This document shows, piece after piece, positions 18,219 through 31,134 of a stretch of 64,000 nucleotides of DNA. The translations under genes were made by a program, and so were the position numbers. The DNA is taken from assembly GCA_963693365.1 (NCBI GenBank), contig CAVNZM010000001.1, positions 21,204,001 through 21,268,000 of the forward strand, read 5' to 3'. The notes under the pieces were generated by a model. That model made no database searches. It was not told the origin of the DNA and worked only from the letters and a program-made list of their open reading frames with translations. Every line of letters starts with the position of its first letter. Position 1 is the first letter of the stretch. Source of the DNA: Amoebidium appalachense (Eukaryota; Ichthyosporea).

Positions 18219-20054
18219 CGTGTGTGTGCCTGTGTGCTGAAAAAGTTAAGAATTTATTGCGATTAGTTAAAGTACTTGTAGCAAGTGAAATCATTTCCAG
18301 TTGTACACAATGCTTGAGTGAGTGAGTGAGTTGAGTGAGTGAGTGGGTGAGTGAGTGAGTGAGTGAGTAAAGGAGGGAGTCAGTGAGCGAAGGAGTGAGG
18401 AATGGGTGGGTGAGTGAGTTGAGTGAGTGTGAGTAGGCGAGTGTGTGTGTGCTCTTGTGTGTGTGCCGAAAAAGAAAAGCCGTTACGGAATATTTGGATA
18501 CAAGTGGCAAGTGGAAACATTGTTCCATCGTACACGCGCTTGAGTAAGTGAGTGAGTGAATGAGTGAGTGAGTGAGTGAATGAGTGAGCGAGTGAGTGAG
18601 TGAGTGAATGAGTGAGTGAGTGAATGAGTGAGTGAGTGAGTGAGTGAGTGAGTGAGTGAGTGAGTGAGTGAATGAATGAGTGAGTGAGTGAGTGAGTGAG
18701 TGAATGAATGAGTGAGTGAGTGAGTGAGTGAGTGAGTGAATGAGTGAGTGAGTGAATGAGTGAGTGAGTGAATGAGTGAGTGAGTGAATGAGTGAGTGAG
18801 TGAGTGAGTGAGTGAGTGAATGAGTGAGTGAGTGAGTGAATGAGTGAGTGAGTGAGTGAATGAGTGAGTGAGTGAATGAGTGAGTGAGTGAATGAGTGAG
18901 CAAGTGAGTGGGTGGGTGGGTGGGTAAGTGAGGTTTGTGTATGTGCGCGCGCTTGTGAGAACATGCGTGTGAGAGCGTGTGTAAGTGTGCCGTGTGCGGT
19001 GTCAAGTGTCTGAGGTGTGGTGCAAGAGGTGTGGTGTGTGTGCGCACGGGAGGGTATGTGTCTGGGTACTATTGAATGTTCGTGATGTGAATGGTGTGTG
19101 TGTGTGTGCACCTTTGCGGTGTCATGTGGTGTGTGTGATTGTGTGTGTGTCTGGAGTGCCTTTGTGCGTGTGTGTATGCGTGTCTGTATGTGTGGTGTAT
19201 GTGTGTGTGCATGCATGTGCATGTGTGTGTGTGTGTGTGCATGTGTGTGCATGTGTGTGTCTGGAGTGTCTTTGTGTGTGTGTGCATGTATGTACATGTG
19301 TGTGTCTGGAGTGTCTTTGTGTGTGTGTGGGCATGTGTGTACATGTGTCTGTCTGGAGTGTCTTTGTGTGTGTGTGTGCATGTGTGTACATGTGTGTGTC
19401 TGGAGTGTCTTTGTGTGTGTGTGCATGTGGGCATGTGTGCATGCACGTACCTCCATACAGCACATCCTGCTGGTTTGTGAAGGTCACCTGTGCCTGGTCC
19501 AGTGCCGGGCACGTGCGCAGCAGCTTGAAGCTGCGCATGTCCCACTGCACCCCCCAGTGTGAGCCAATCACGTTGCATGGTTACACGCCATACATGGGCA
19601 CAAAGTGATGTCAGCCAATCAAGTGCATGCATACTACAGCGAGCCAAGTACCCCCCAGTGTGAGCCAATCGTTTTGCATGATTACAGACCATACAGCACA
19701 TGGCCACAAAGTGATGTCAGCCAATCACGTTGCACAATTACACTCCATACATGGACACAGAGTGACGTGTTGCAATAAACTCCTCCTGATGCATTAGTAA
19801 GCGCATATATCCTCTAGATCCCCCCCCCGGGACACCAGGCCACGTACCACCTCCGAGTTTATGATGATCTCCAGGCCGTTGGGGTGGAATGCGCCGTTTG
19901 CTGCGCTGTTGAACTTGTCGAACTTGTGGATCTTGAGTTTCATCCGGGGGTCCCACAGCACCCCGTCAGAAAGCACGAGATCGTCCGTGGGGTTGAAGCA
20001 CGCACAGTTGCGCTGCAAGGCCCAGTGTGAGCACACACACACACACGCACACGC

Positions 20055-20099
<45 letters not shown>

Positions 20100-20135
20100 C
20101 ACACACACAGTGGTTGCACGTGCAGCACGTGGATG

Positions 20136-20174
<39 letters not shown>

Positions 20175-20237
20175 TTGCTGGGCCATCCCCACACAGGTGC
20201 ACGCTGGCTTCCACCATATACTTCATCCATAACCCTT

Positions 20238-20268
<31 letters not shown>

Positions 20269-23093
20269 AAATAAATAAATGAATAAATAAACCAACCAAC
20301 CAACCAACAAACAAACAAATATATAAATAAGTAAGAAATCACAGACCCCCACGCACCTCCTCATCTCCTGCCGGTGCCGGCGATGGGTCTACCAGGGTAG
20401 TGGTGAGCCTGAACGTGTCTGCGCTGTAGATGCGCACGGTGGTGCCGCTGGTGCCGATCACCTGGCGCTCACCCACATTGGACCACAGTACAATGTCGTC
20501 CTCAAACCGCACCTGCGGCTCATGCATGTTGCTGACCCGCCACAGCGCTGAGCTCGGTGACCTGCAGGTGTGTGCATGTGGGTGTTGGTTAGGTGTGTGT
20601 GTGTGTGGGTTAGGTGTGTGCATGTGGGTGTTGGTTAGGTGTGTGTGTGGGTTAGGTGTGTGCATGTGGGTGTTGGTTAGGTGTGTGCATGTGGGTGTTG
20701 GTTAGGTGTGTGCATGTGGGTGTTGGTTAGGTGTGTGTGTGGGTTAGGTGTGTGCATGTGGGTGTTGGTTAGGTGTGCGTGTGGGTTAGGTGTGTGCATG
20801 TGAGTGTTGCTTAGGTGTGTGCATGTGGGTGTTGGTTAGGTGTGTGTGTGGGTTAGGTGTGTGCATGTGGGTGTTGGTTAGGTGTGTGTGTGGGTTAGGT
20901 GTGTGCATGTGGGTGTTGGTTAGGTGTGTGTGTGGGTTAGGTGTGTGCATGTGGGTGTTGGTTAGGTGTGTGTGTGGGTTAGGTGTGTGCATGTGGGTGT
21001 GGGCATTAGATATGTGCATGTGGGTGTAAGGTGGGTACATGCGAGTGCTCGGCATGTGCATGTAAGTGATACGGGTGTATGTGTGTGTGTGTGTGTGTAT
21101 GTGGGGGTTACCATGTGTAGATCTGGGTGTGTGGGCGAGCGGATACATGTGTGTGTGTGTGTGTGTGAGTGTGTGAGTGCGTGAGTGCGTGAGTGATTAT
21201 GTATGTGAGTGAATATATGCGTGTGTATGACTGTGAGAGTGTGAGTGTGTATGGGTGAGTATGTGTGTGTGCCGTATGTTTGTGTGACTAGTGTGTACGT
21301 GTGGTGGGTGCTGCAGTGGCAGCCAGCGGTTTGATGTTCTCCCGGGCCACAACACCTGTTCAAGGCCCCATCCCACACCCACCTACATCACACACCCACC
21401 TATACCACACACTTCATCCCACACCCACCTACATCACACACCCATCTATACCACACACTTCATCCCACACCTGCCACTACTACTCACCGCCTACCCCACA
21501 CTCCACCCTTTGCCAGCCCCCCCCCCCCAACAAAAAGCACATACTCTGACGGTGCCGGGCTAGACGTGAGCATGTGTGTGCCTGAGCGTGTCGGGCGCAC
21601 ACTCCAGATGTAGCCGTCGTGGCACTGCCAGGCCTCAGTCAGGGTGGATGTGCGCACGTCAAACAGCAGCAGCTCCCCAAGGTGTGTGCCGGCCACTAGC
21701 TGCTCCCTGGGTGTATGAAAGTCAGCACCAAGCAGGTGAGCAAGGTACAAGCAGGTGAGCAAGGGCAGCACCAGGCAGGTGAGCAAGGGCCAAGCAGGTG
21801 AGCAAGGGCAGCACCAAGCAGGTGAGCAAGGCGAGGCCTGCTGCCCACCAAGTATGTTACCCCCTGCATCCCCCCCAGGCACGTACCCCCTCTGGCCCAG
21901 GAAGGCTACGCAGGTCATGGTGGTGGCCTCCTTCCTGTAGACCCGTGTGGGCCGGAACCGACTGTGCAGCATCTTGCGGTACGCTGCTCGCCCACCCAGC
22001 CCCCCGTAGCCCAGCCCGCACTGCCCGTCAAACACCCTGCAGAGGACAAGCAGTGAGATGTGAGCCCAGAATGGGGGAGAGGAGGGGGAGGAAAGAGGGG
22101 AAGGGGGGGGGGGGGGGGGGGGGTGAGCACGGACCTCCTAGCCAGGTTGGGGTGTGCCGAGGCCGTGAGGACAGGCACGGGGCAGCTGTGTGGGGTCAGC
22201 AGGGACAGGGGGGGCAGCACGGCCACGGGGTTGGGGCAGTGGGCATGCTGGTCCCGCAGGTACTGGGTCACGATGCGGTCTAATGTCACCGCACTGCCTG
22301 TGGTGCGCCCAGGCGCCTGCTCCCTCGTCTGTGTGCCGGGGGGCTGCTGAACCACACGGCCGGGCCTGGGCTGAGGCGCATGCGTGGGGGCAGGCGTGGC
22401 ATGGTGCGTGGGTGGGGGGGGTGCGGGCGCTTCGGGGCGGTATTCGGTGGGTGGTTTTGATTGGCTGGGGGGTTAGGAATGCCGTGCCATTGGCCAGGGT
22501 GGCTGGTGGGTTGCCTGGGCGGGTGCGGGGGGGCTGGGGGGTGGTGGCCATAGGCAGGGGGGCCGGGTCCTTGGCGGGTGGTGGGGGCGGAGGAAGCGCC
22601 GGCCGCTGGGGGGTGGTGAAGGTGGACGTGGCTGGACGGGTGGCTGGCGGTGCGGGGGGCTGGCGGGGGGTGTTGGGGGGGTTGCCTACAGAGAGCACCC
22701 GGGGAGTGGGGGCTGGGGGGGCCCTGGGAACGAGGGGGGTGGAGGCCACTAGCGGGCCGGGGGTTGGCGCCGCTGCCATTGGCAGGTCGGGGGGCAGGTT
22801 GGCCTCCTCGGCCAGCAGGCGGGCGGTCCTGACCAGACCCTCGCTCTGCAGGTGCTGCATGATCAGCAGCAGCAGCTCCCTGGGCGCATACTGTACCCGT
22901 GTCTGGGCCACAATGGCACTGCGCTCCAGCATGGTCAGCAGGTGGTCTGCCGTCTCCACCGCAACAGTCCCCACGGCCTTGCCCGTCAGCCGGGCTATCA
23001 GCTCGGCCCCGTAGCTGCGAAACTGAACATGGGCACCCCCATTGTCGGCCACCACGGGCTCACGCATGAGCTCACTCAGCTGGCTGCTGACCT

Positions 23094-23127
<34 letters not shown>

Positions 23128-23134
23128 TTTGTTT

Positions 23135-23202
<68 letters not shown>

Positions 23203-23607
23203 TGGCGCCGGGGGCTGGGGGGGCAGGTGTGTGTGCATCTTTTGGTGGCCATGACTACTTCAACACATCACTTCATTTCACATCACAAACACTACCTCAC
23301 ATGCTGCCTTAAGGCATCCACCAACTCCCTTCCCTCCCCCCTCCCCCCTCCCCCTCCCAAAAAGGAAAAAAGATCCTGCTGACCGCCCCCCCCCCCCCCC
23401 CCCTCCCCCCCCTCCCCCCCCCCTCTTCACACACACACCCTAAATACATCACACAAATACACCATCCAGGACTCCCCCCCACCTGCAGCTTGCCGAGGAT
23501 CTGCTTCACGTGGTGGTTCTGCGACAGCCCCAGCAGTGCCTTGCAGGCCAGCGCCCGGATGGCATCGGCATGCACCAGCGGGGTGCGCTCGTGCAGCAGG
23601 GACAGCA

Positions 23608-23692
<85 letters not shown>

Positions 23693-25026
23693 CGGTGTGT
23701 GTGTGTGTGTGTGTGTGTGCGTGTGCGCGTGTGCGCGCGCACGTGTGCACGTGTGTGTGCTTATGTGCATGCTAGTGTGTGCATTGGTGTAGATGTGGGC
23801 ACGAATGTCAGTGTGTGTGCATGTGTGCTTCCGCGTGTGCATGTGCATGTGACTGGGCGTGCGTGTTTGCATATGCCTGTGCATTGGGCGCAAATATTCG
23901 TGTGTTCTTATACATGTGTGTGTGTGTGTCACGTGAACCCGTCAGTGCTACATGGCCCAACCATCCCCTCCACACGCCCCGCACCGCATGGCCACATACC
24001 CGGATGCCGTTGCTGTTGCGCACCACATTGTGCACCTCCAGCGACACATCCCCCGACCGGGTCGGCCCGGCCCTGCGGGGTTGGCCCGGCCCGGAGGGGG
24101 TCCTGTAGACACAGTTGCAGATGACCGACAGGGCAGCCTTTCTGACCTCGGGGGCGCTGTGGCCGTGGCCCTCAGCGCAGTCCAGCAGCAGCTGCATGCC
24201 GTTCATGCGGTACTCCCCCGTCAGTTGGCCCCCCGCCTCGGCGGCCCCGGGCCGGTAGTGGTTTTCCCCCTGCCCGTTGTCTGCCGCCCTCTCCCCCCGC
24301 CCCCCGTCTCCCTCCGCTTCCTCTCCCTCAGCCCCCTCCCCCTCCTCCCCCTCCTCCTCCCCCTCCCCGCCTGCCCCTGCCGAGTGGACCCTATGCAGGG
24401 GCCGAGCATGGGGGTTGGCCTCAGGGCTGCTGTTGCCTGCGTCGGCCTGTGCCGGGGTTGTTGCGATGGGCAGCTGTGCGGGGGGGGAACAGGCTGACGA
24501 CCTGCAGGCAGGCCAGAGCCACCTCGGCCACCTCGGGCAGGCGCCACTGCTGGCTGCACAGCGCAAGGCCCAGGCACGTGCCCACCAGTCCATGTGACAG
24601 GAACGCCTGCAGCGGCGGCCAGCGCCCCAGCGACCGCACGGCCACCCCCGAGATCAAGTCAAGGTTGCCCTGCTGCATGCGTCAGTACCCGTCCACCACT
24701 ACCACCATAACCCAATAGCACCTTCCCAATCTCCTCCCCCCCCCCCCCCCTCTTCCCAAAGCCTTTAACAACCCCCTCCACCCTCCCCAGCCAAACAAAC
24801 AAACAAACAAACAAACAAACAAAAAACAAACAAACAAACAAAAAAATAAACAAAACAAAAAAAAACAGAAAGAAAAACAACAACAACCACAGCCACTCCC
24901 CTCTGCACCCAGCATTGCCATACCACAACCACTAGTAAACCCCCCCCCCCCCCCCCCCCCCCCCTCCCTCTCCCCTCCCCCCACACCATTCCACAGTCAC
25001 CGTCCGTCACGACACGTTTATGTGGG

Positions 25027-25099
<73 letters not shown>

Positions 25100-28000
25100 G
25101 TACCCGGACTTAACGTACCGGACCTTTCGTAAGTCGTACGGGCACGACAGTATTATTATTTACGTAAGAAAGTTATACTATTGCTCCCGCGGACAGCTAT
25201 ATATATAGGCATTCCTTAAATACACTTGGGCATAACATAATTAACCCCTAGCCGTTCGCCGATGCATTTTTGCATCAGTTTCAAAAATAAATGCATCAGC
25301 GACCTTTGAAATTAAATAGCACCTGTTGGGTAATAGTGTTGGCGCCAGGAATTCTTGTCTAATTTACTTTATGTTTTCTGCTTTCGAAAGACACCAAAAA
25401 CACCGGGGTCGACTATGTTTTTCTGTTTCGCGTGGGTGTTTAGCCCAACTGTGTTCATAATTTCATCGACAACCCCCCAAATTTCGAAGGGTGGCGGCAA
25501 GAGGATGTCCGGGATTCATGGATTCCAACCCTGGAATCGATCGGCTGATAAGTGCTTCAATCCGTTTGCCAAGATCTTTACGGGGATTCATTTTACCTCA
25601 CTTTCGCGAAAGAAACCATGCCGCGGTCGACATAAATCACGGATGCATAGGAACACGCCGTTTTTTTTTATGGCACACAAGTTCGGACATATATATACAT
25701 GAGCTTGATGCATTTTTGTCCACCTGGGCCGGTTTAATGATTTTTCTCTATTTTTCAAATCTTGTCGATTTGGCTTCCGTGTAGGTATATACGTATGTGT
25801 GTATTGGCACCGACCTGCACGGAGTATGGGTCCATGGGTGCTGCCTTGTATGCCGGCATGTATGCCGGTGCCGGCTCACTGGCGTGTGTTCGAGCCCTGC
25901 TCCTGCGGACCTGGTAGGCCAGCCGGGCCAGGTGCAGCCGCAGGTACTGCCTGATGGCGCCCAGGGCGTGCATGACGATCTGCCGCTCACTGGGGGGGGT
26001 GTCTGGCCCGGGCTGCAGGGCGGCCATAGCGGCCACCAGCCAGGCCAGGCCGCCGCTGGCATCGAACAGGTCGACCATGGCCGGGAACGAGAAGGCGCTG
26101 GCCAGGAACATGCAGCCATGGCGCTGAGCACTGGCCGTGCCCTCCGTCACCAGCCACTGCACCAGGCCCATGAGCCCCCGCTGGGCCTCGTCCGGCAGCA
26201 GGCACACCTGCACACGCAGCAAAGGTCACCACCCAGCCCTCTGACCAGCCTCCCCCCCCCCCCTCCCCCAAACAAATCAGCGCTCTGTCCCGCCAGCCCA
26301 CGCAAAACTCTGGGGCGCACCTTCTCCATGACTGCGGTGGCGCCGGCCAGGTTGTAGAGGCACACGGCCAGGTCGTTGGCCAGGTAGGCCACCCGCTGCA
26401 CCTGCAGCAGCCGCTGCATGCCGTGCCCGTCCACAAAGTCCGCCGCAAACTTCTTGTGCGGCAGCAGCGAGGCCACAAGGTGCAGCGCCTCCTTGACAAA
26501 GTGCCGGTCACGCGCCTGCTCGTCCTGTCCAGCCTATTAATAGCATGCAGCTGCCAGCCCAGTCTAGAAATAGCATACGCACAAGAAAGGTAGGGCTATA
26601 GCACCATTAATAGCATCAACCAGGGCCACAGCACTATTATTAGCACAACCATGCCCACTCCTCTATTAATAGCACGCAGCAGGCCCACCCACGCAGCAGG
26701 GCCACTCATCTACCAATAGCACGCACCAGGCCCACAGCACTACTTATAGCACACAGCAGGCCCACAGCACTATAAATAGCGCGTACCATGAAGGCCAGGA
26801 CCATGTCCATGCCGCCATACTCCAGCACGGGGCCCAGCACCTCGCTGTAGTCCCCCAGCATGGTCAGCGCCTCGAGGATGGCCCGGGCCTCCCCCACCAT
26901 CAGCCCCACCACGGCGCTATCAGGGTGTTCATGCACGGCCCCCCGCCAGCCCGGCTGCAAGGAGGGCAGGGGCATGTCCCCCGGGTCGTCCAGTGGGGGG
27001 GGCGGCAGCATGGCGTTGGCGGCACAGGGCGGGTCCAGGTCCAGCAGCAGGTGGCAATGGGCCGCAAAGCAGCGCAGCGCATGGGCCTCATCGTGCGCCT
27101 GCATGGGCGTCATGTGGGCCGTGGTGACCTCATGCCCCCACAGGAACCGCAGGTAGCGCCGCAGCCGCAGCAGCAGGACAGGGCCCACCTGGCCGAGCAC
27201 CGCAGCATCACTGACCGTGCGGTCACTGCACGACAGCGCTAGAAACACTGGGGTGTAGGGAGGGTCAGATAGGCACGGCGGAGGGTGGGGGGAGATGGGG
27301 TACAAAACAACCAGGTAGGAGTATGTGTGTGTGTTGTTTAGGTGCATGTTTCTGGAAGTGTTTTGTGTGTCTGCACAAGTTTTGTGTGTGTGGTGTCGAT
27401 GGGCGTGGTGTGAGGGTTCCTTCCCCCCCCCCCCCCCCCCCACCCACCTCTCTCTCTATGCGTGTGTGTGGTGTGTCTGTTGTGTGTGCTGATTTAAGTG
27501 CATCTGTGTTGGTGTGTGTGTGTGTGTGTGTGCACGTGTGTGTGTGTGTGTGTGCGTATGTGTGTATGTGTGTGTGTGTGCGTCTGTATGTGTGTGTTTG
27601 TGTGTGTGTGGATGGATGTCTCTCTGTGTGTGCAGCATGATGGGCGCACCCTTCTGTCTCTGGGTGAACCTTTGGGTGTGTGTGTGTGCCCTGACGTGTA
27701 TGTGCATGTCTGTATGTGCATGTGTTGTGCATGTAGTGTGGGAGTGTATGCATGCGTCATTGCGTGGGTGTACATATATGCGCTCGTGTGTATGTGTGCA
27801 TGTGTGTGTATGTGTTGCATGTTATTGTGTGCATGTGTGTGTGTATATGTGTGCATGCATGTGTCTGTGTATGTGTTGCATGTTAATGTGTGCATGTGTG
27901 TGTATGTGTTGCATGTTATTGTGTGCATGTGTGTGTATGTGTTGCATGTTATTGTGTGCATGTGTGTGTATGTGTGTGGGTGGACACATGTGTGTACGTG

Positions 28001-28470
28001 TGTGTGTGAGTGCATGTGTCGGTGCATGGCAGGAGTGCATGGCTGGCATGCACATGTGCCCGCCTGCACGCAGGCGGTTGGTGTGGGACAAATGCTCACA
28101 CAACCCCCCTACTCCATATCAGGCATTTTACAAATACCCGCCCCCAACATGCAGTGTAGAATGACTCCACACTCCCCCCCTCCATGCATACAATACCCCC
28201 CCCCCAATACATATGTTGCCACGAATGCCCCCAATTGCTCCCTCCACTCCGCTTCCCCCCCCACCACCACCACCCCCATATGCTCCTACAATAGAAATCC
28301 CCCCCCCCCCCCCCCGCTCTCTTCTCTGCCCCCCCCCCCCCCCCCCCCCCCCCCCGCCCCCCCTCCCCCCAGCCCATCGCCAGCACATACTTGTGGCGGC
28401 AGATCGAAGGACAAGGTCGTTGCTGCTGCGCACCCAGCCAATCACCTTGTCCACATTGCTGGGCTGCAGG

Positions 28471-28531
<61 letters not shown>

Positions 28532-29135
28532 TGTGTAGTGTGAATGTGTGTGTGGTGTGAATATGTGAGTGTGAGTCTGTGTGTGCACACACGAAGTTGG
28601 TGTGTATGCGTGAGTGTGGGCATATGCTGAGTGAAGGAAATGATATGGGGGAGGGGAGGTGATGGAGATGGGGAGGAGAAGGAACGTTTTTAAATGGAAT
28701 GAGACCAAAGGATTAACCCGTGAGCATGTGTGTGTCCTAGTGGTGTGTTTGCTATAGTGTGTGTCCTAGTGGTGTGTTTGCTATAGTGTGTGTCCTAGTG
28801 GTGTGTTTGCTTTTTAGTGTGTGCCCTATTGGTGCGTATGCATGCTTTAGTGTGTGTGCCCTATTGGTGTGTAAGCCTTAGTGGTGTGTGTGCTACAGTG
28901 TGTGCTCTGGAGTGTATGCAAATTTGCTGCATGCCCCTTGCTTGCACACGTGTTGGATTGCACCACACCAACCATAGAAGGACACACCTAGTGGTGGTAT
29001 CTGCATCTTGTCTAATTTGCACCCCTGGTACCAACATACACTTCCCACAACATGAACACACAAAGCACAAGGACCCTCCCTCCCTCCCTCCCCCCCCCTC
29101 ACGCCCCATGTGCACACCTCAAGCACACGTGCGAC

Positions 29136-29181
<46 letters not shown>

Positions 29182-30469
29182 GCACCTCCTCGATCATCTG
29201 GGGGTCCACCACCCTGGTCACACACGCCAGCACCCGCATGGCTGCCCGGGCCACGTGGGGGTTGTCGTGCCCAAAATAGCTCAGGCACAGCTGGGCGTGC
29301 ACGTGTCAGCAAGGTCACGTGACTCACTAGATGCATCCATCGGCACTAGGAATAGACACCACACCCACCCCAAGTGGACTAATAATAGACACTACACACA
29401 CCCCACGTGGACTAATAGTAGACACTACACACAACCCAAGTGGACTAATAATAGACACTATACACCCACCCCAAGTGGACTAATAATAGACACTATACAC
29501 CCACCCCAAGTGGACTAATAATAGACACTATACACCCACCCCAAGTGGACTAATAATAGACACTATACACCCACCCCAAGTGGACTAATAATAGACACCA
29601 CACCCACCCCAAGTGGACTAATAATAGACACTATACACCCACCCCAAGTGGACTAATAGTAGACACTACACACACCCCATGTGGACTAAGAATAGACACC
29701 AGCCACATGAACCCGCTTTCCAAAAAAGCCATTTGCCTCTGTCCTTCCACTACCCCCTCCCCCCCCCCCCCCCCCCCCCCCCCCCCCACAAAAAAAAAAA
29801 AAAAAAAAAGCAAGAAGAAAAAAATTCAGGCAATCTCCTTCCCTTTTTGGTCATCGCCCCCTCCCCCCCCCCCCCCCCCTCCCCCCCCCCCTCCCCCCTC
29901 CCCCCCCCCCCCCCCTCCCCCTCCCCCTTCCGCGTCGGGTCTCCCACCGATCTTGGCCACCATGTCACTGCCCCACCCATGTCTCCTTCCTTTTTGCCCG
30001 CGCCAGTTCCGCGATGACACCCCCGCCCCCCCCTCCAACCTCCAATGCTATGACCCCCAAACAGGCTTGTCACTGCCCCCCCCCCCCCATCCCTCCCCCC
30101 TGCACCTACCGTGTCAAAGAACTGGCGGGGGTGGTCTGTGAGGGCCAACACCAGCCGGCCAATCGTGTACTCTGCGACGCAAACGTCAGCACGTGAGGCA
30201 GGTGGCCCCGGTATTAGGGAAATGGGGGGGGGGGGAGAGGGGGGACGGAAAGCAGCCCGGGTGATATACACTGGGGGGGGGGGGGGAGGGGGGAGGGGGG
30301 AGGGGGGAGGGGGGGGGAGGGGGGTTGATTAGATGTGTTACAGAATGGGAAGTACATATGAGCAACAACACAAGGAAGGTGGCCAGACAGTTATGCATAT
30401 GGGGGGGTATGCATATTGGGGGGGGGGGGGGGACAGTTATGCACACTTGGGGGAGAAGGGTGTGTGTGT

Positions 30470-30500
<31 letters not shown>

Positions 30501-31012
30501 GGGGGGTACAGTCATACATGGGATGGGGAGACAGTTATGCATATAGGGTGGGGGAGAGGGGGCGAGGGGGGGGATTGATCGGAAAGTTACGCTTCTTCGG
30601 GGAAAAAGGGGAAATCTGTGGTTTTCCAACGAGAAACAAATCCCACCCGAATTCAGCTCCATAATACCCGCCACATGTGACTTGCCCAGCAACCCACCAA
30701 CAGCCCCCCTCCCCCCCACAAAAAGGATGAAATAAAGCCCGACGATCCCCCCCCCCCTACCCTGGCGGTTCTCCTGGTCCGGGTCCTCAGCAAACTCCAT
30801 AAACAGCGCCTCCTCCCTCTCAAGAAGGTCGGCCAGCCTGCAGGCACGTGTGAGCACGTGCAAATAGGAATGGGGTGTGTGGCTTGCATAGACCCAAGCA
30901 AAAGTGCAGCTCATATCTTGAGCGTGTGTGCATGCAATCTGTCGTACGGGTGCGTGCGTATATGCCCGAACATGTTGCCGTGCCTGTGCCTGTGCCTGTG
31001 CCTGTGCGCTAG

Positions 31013-31077
<65 letters not shown>

Positions 31078-31091
31078 GTGTGTGTGTGCCT

Positions 31092-31134
<43 letters not shown>

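Noticed and set aside
18019-19047. A 342-residue minus-strand frame of Leu-Thr-His-Ser repeats
   Set aside because: Pure translation of (GAGT)n and (TG)n inside a DCAF1 intron; the flanking exons define the real frame.
20577-21020. GGTTAG-containing repeats as interstitial telomere sequence
   Set aside because: The unit is a longer TG-rich minisatellite with GTTAG embedded once; it is not a short telomeric array.
24474-24501. A 28-base intron in DCAF1 that would fix the frame
   Set aside because: It would remove residues homologous to DCAF1 (the VVS segment) and is far shorter than any other intron here; a one-base C-run length error fits better.
25355-25784. Two overlapping plus-strand frames of about 100 residues in the AT-rich island
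   Set aside because: No recognisable motif, opposite strand to the host gene, and no splice or poly(A) context; possibly element-derived but unsupported.
29346-29700. Regular repeats as a CRISPR array
   Set aside because: The repeats are directly tandem with no unique spacers, in a eukaryotic intron.
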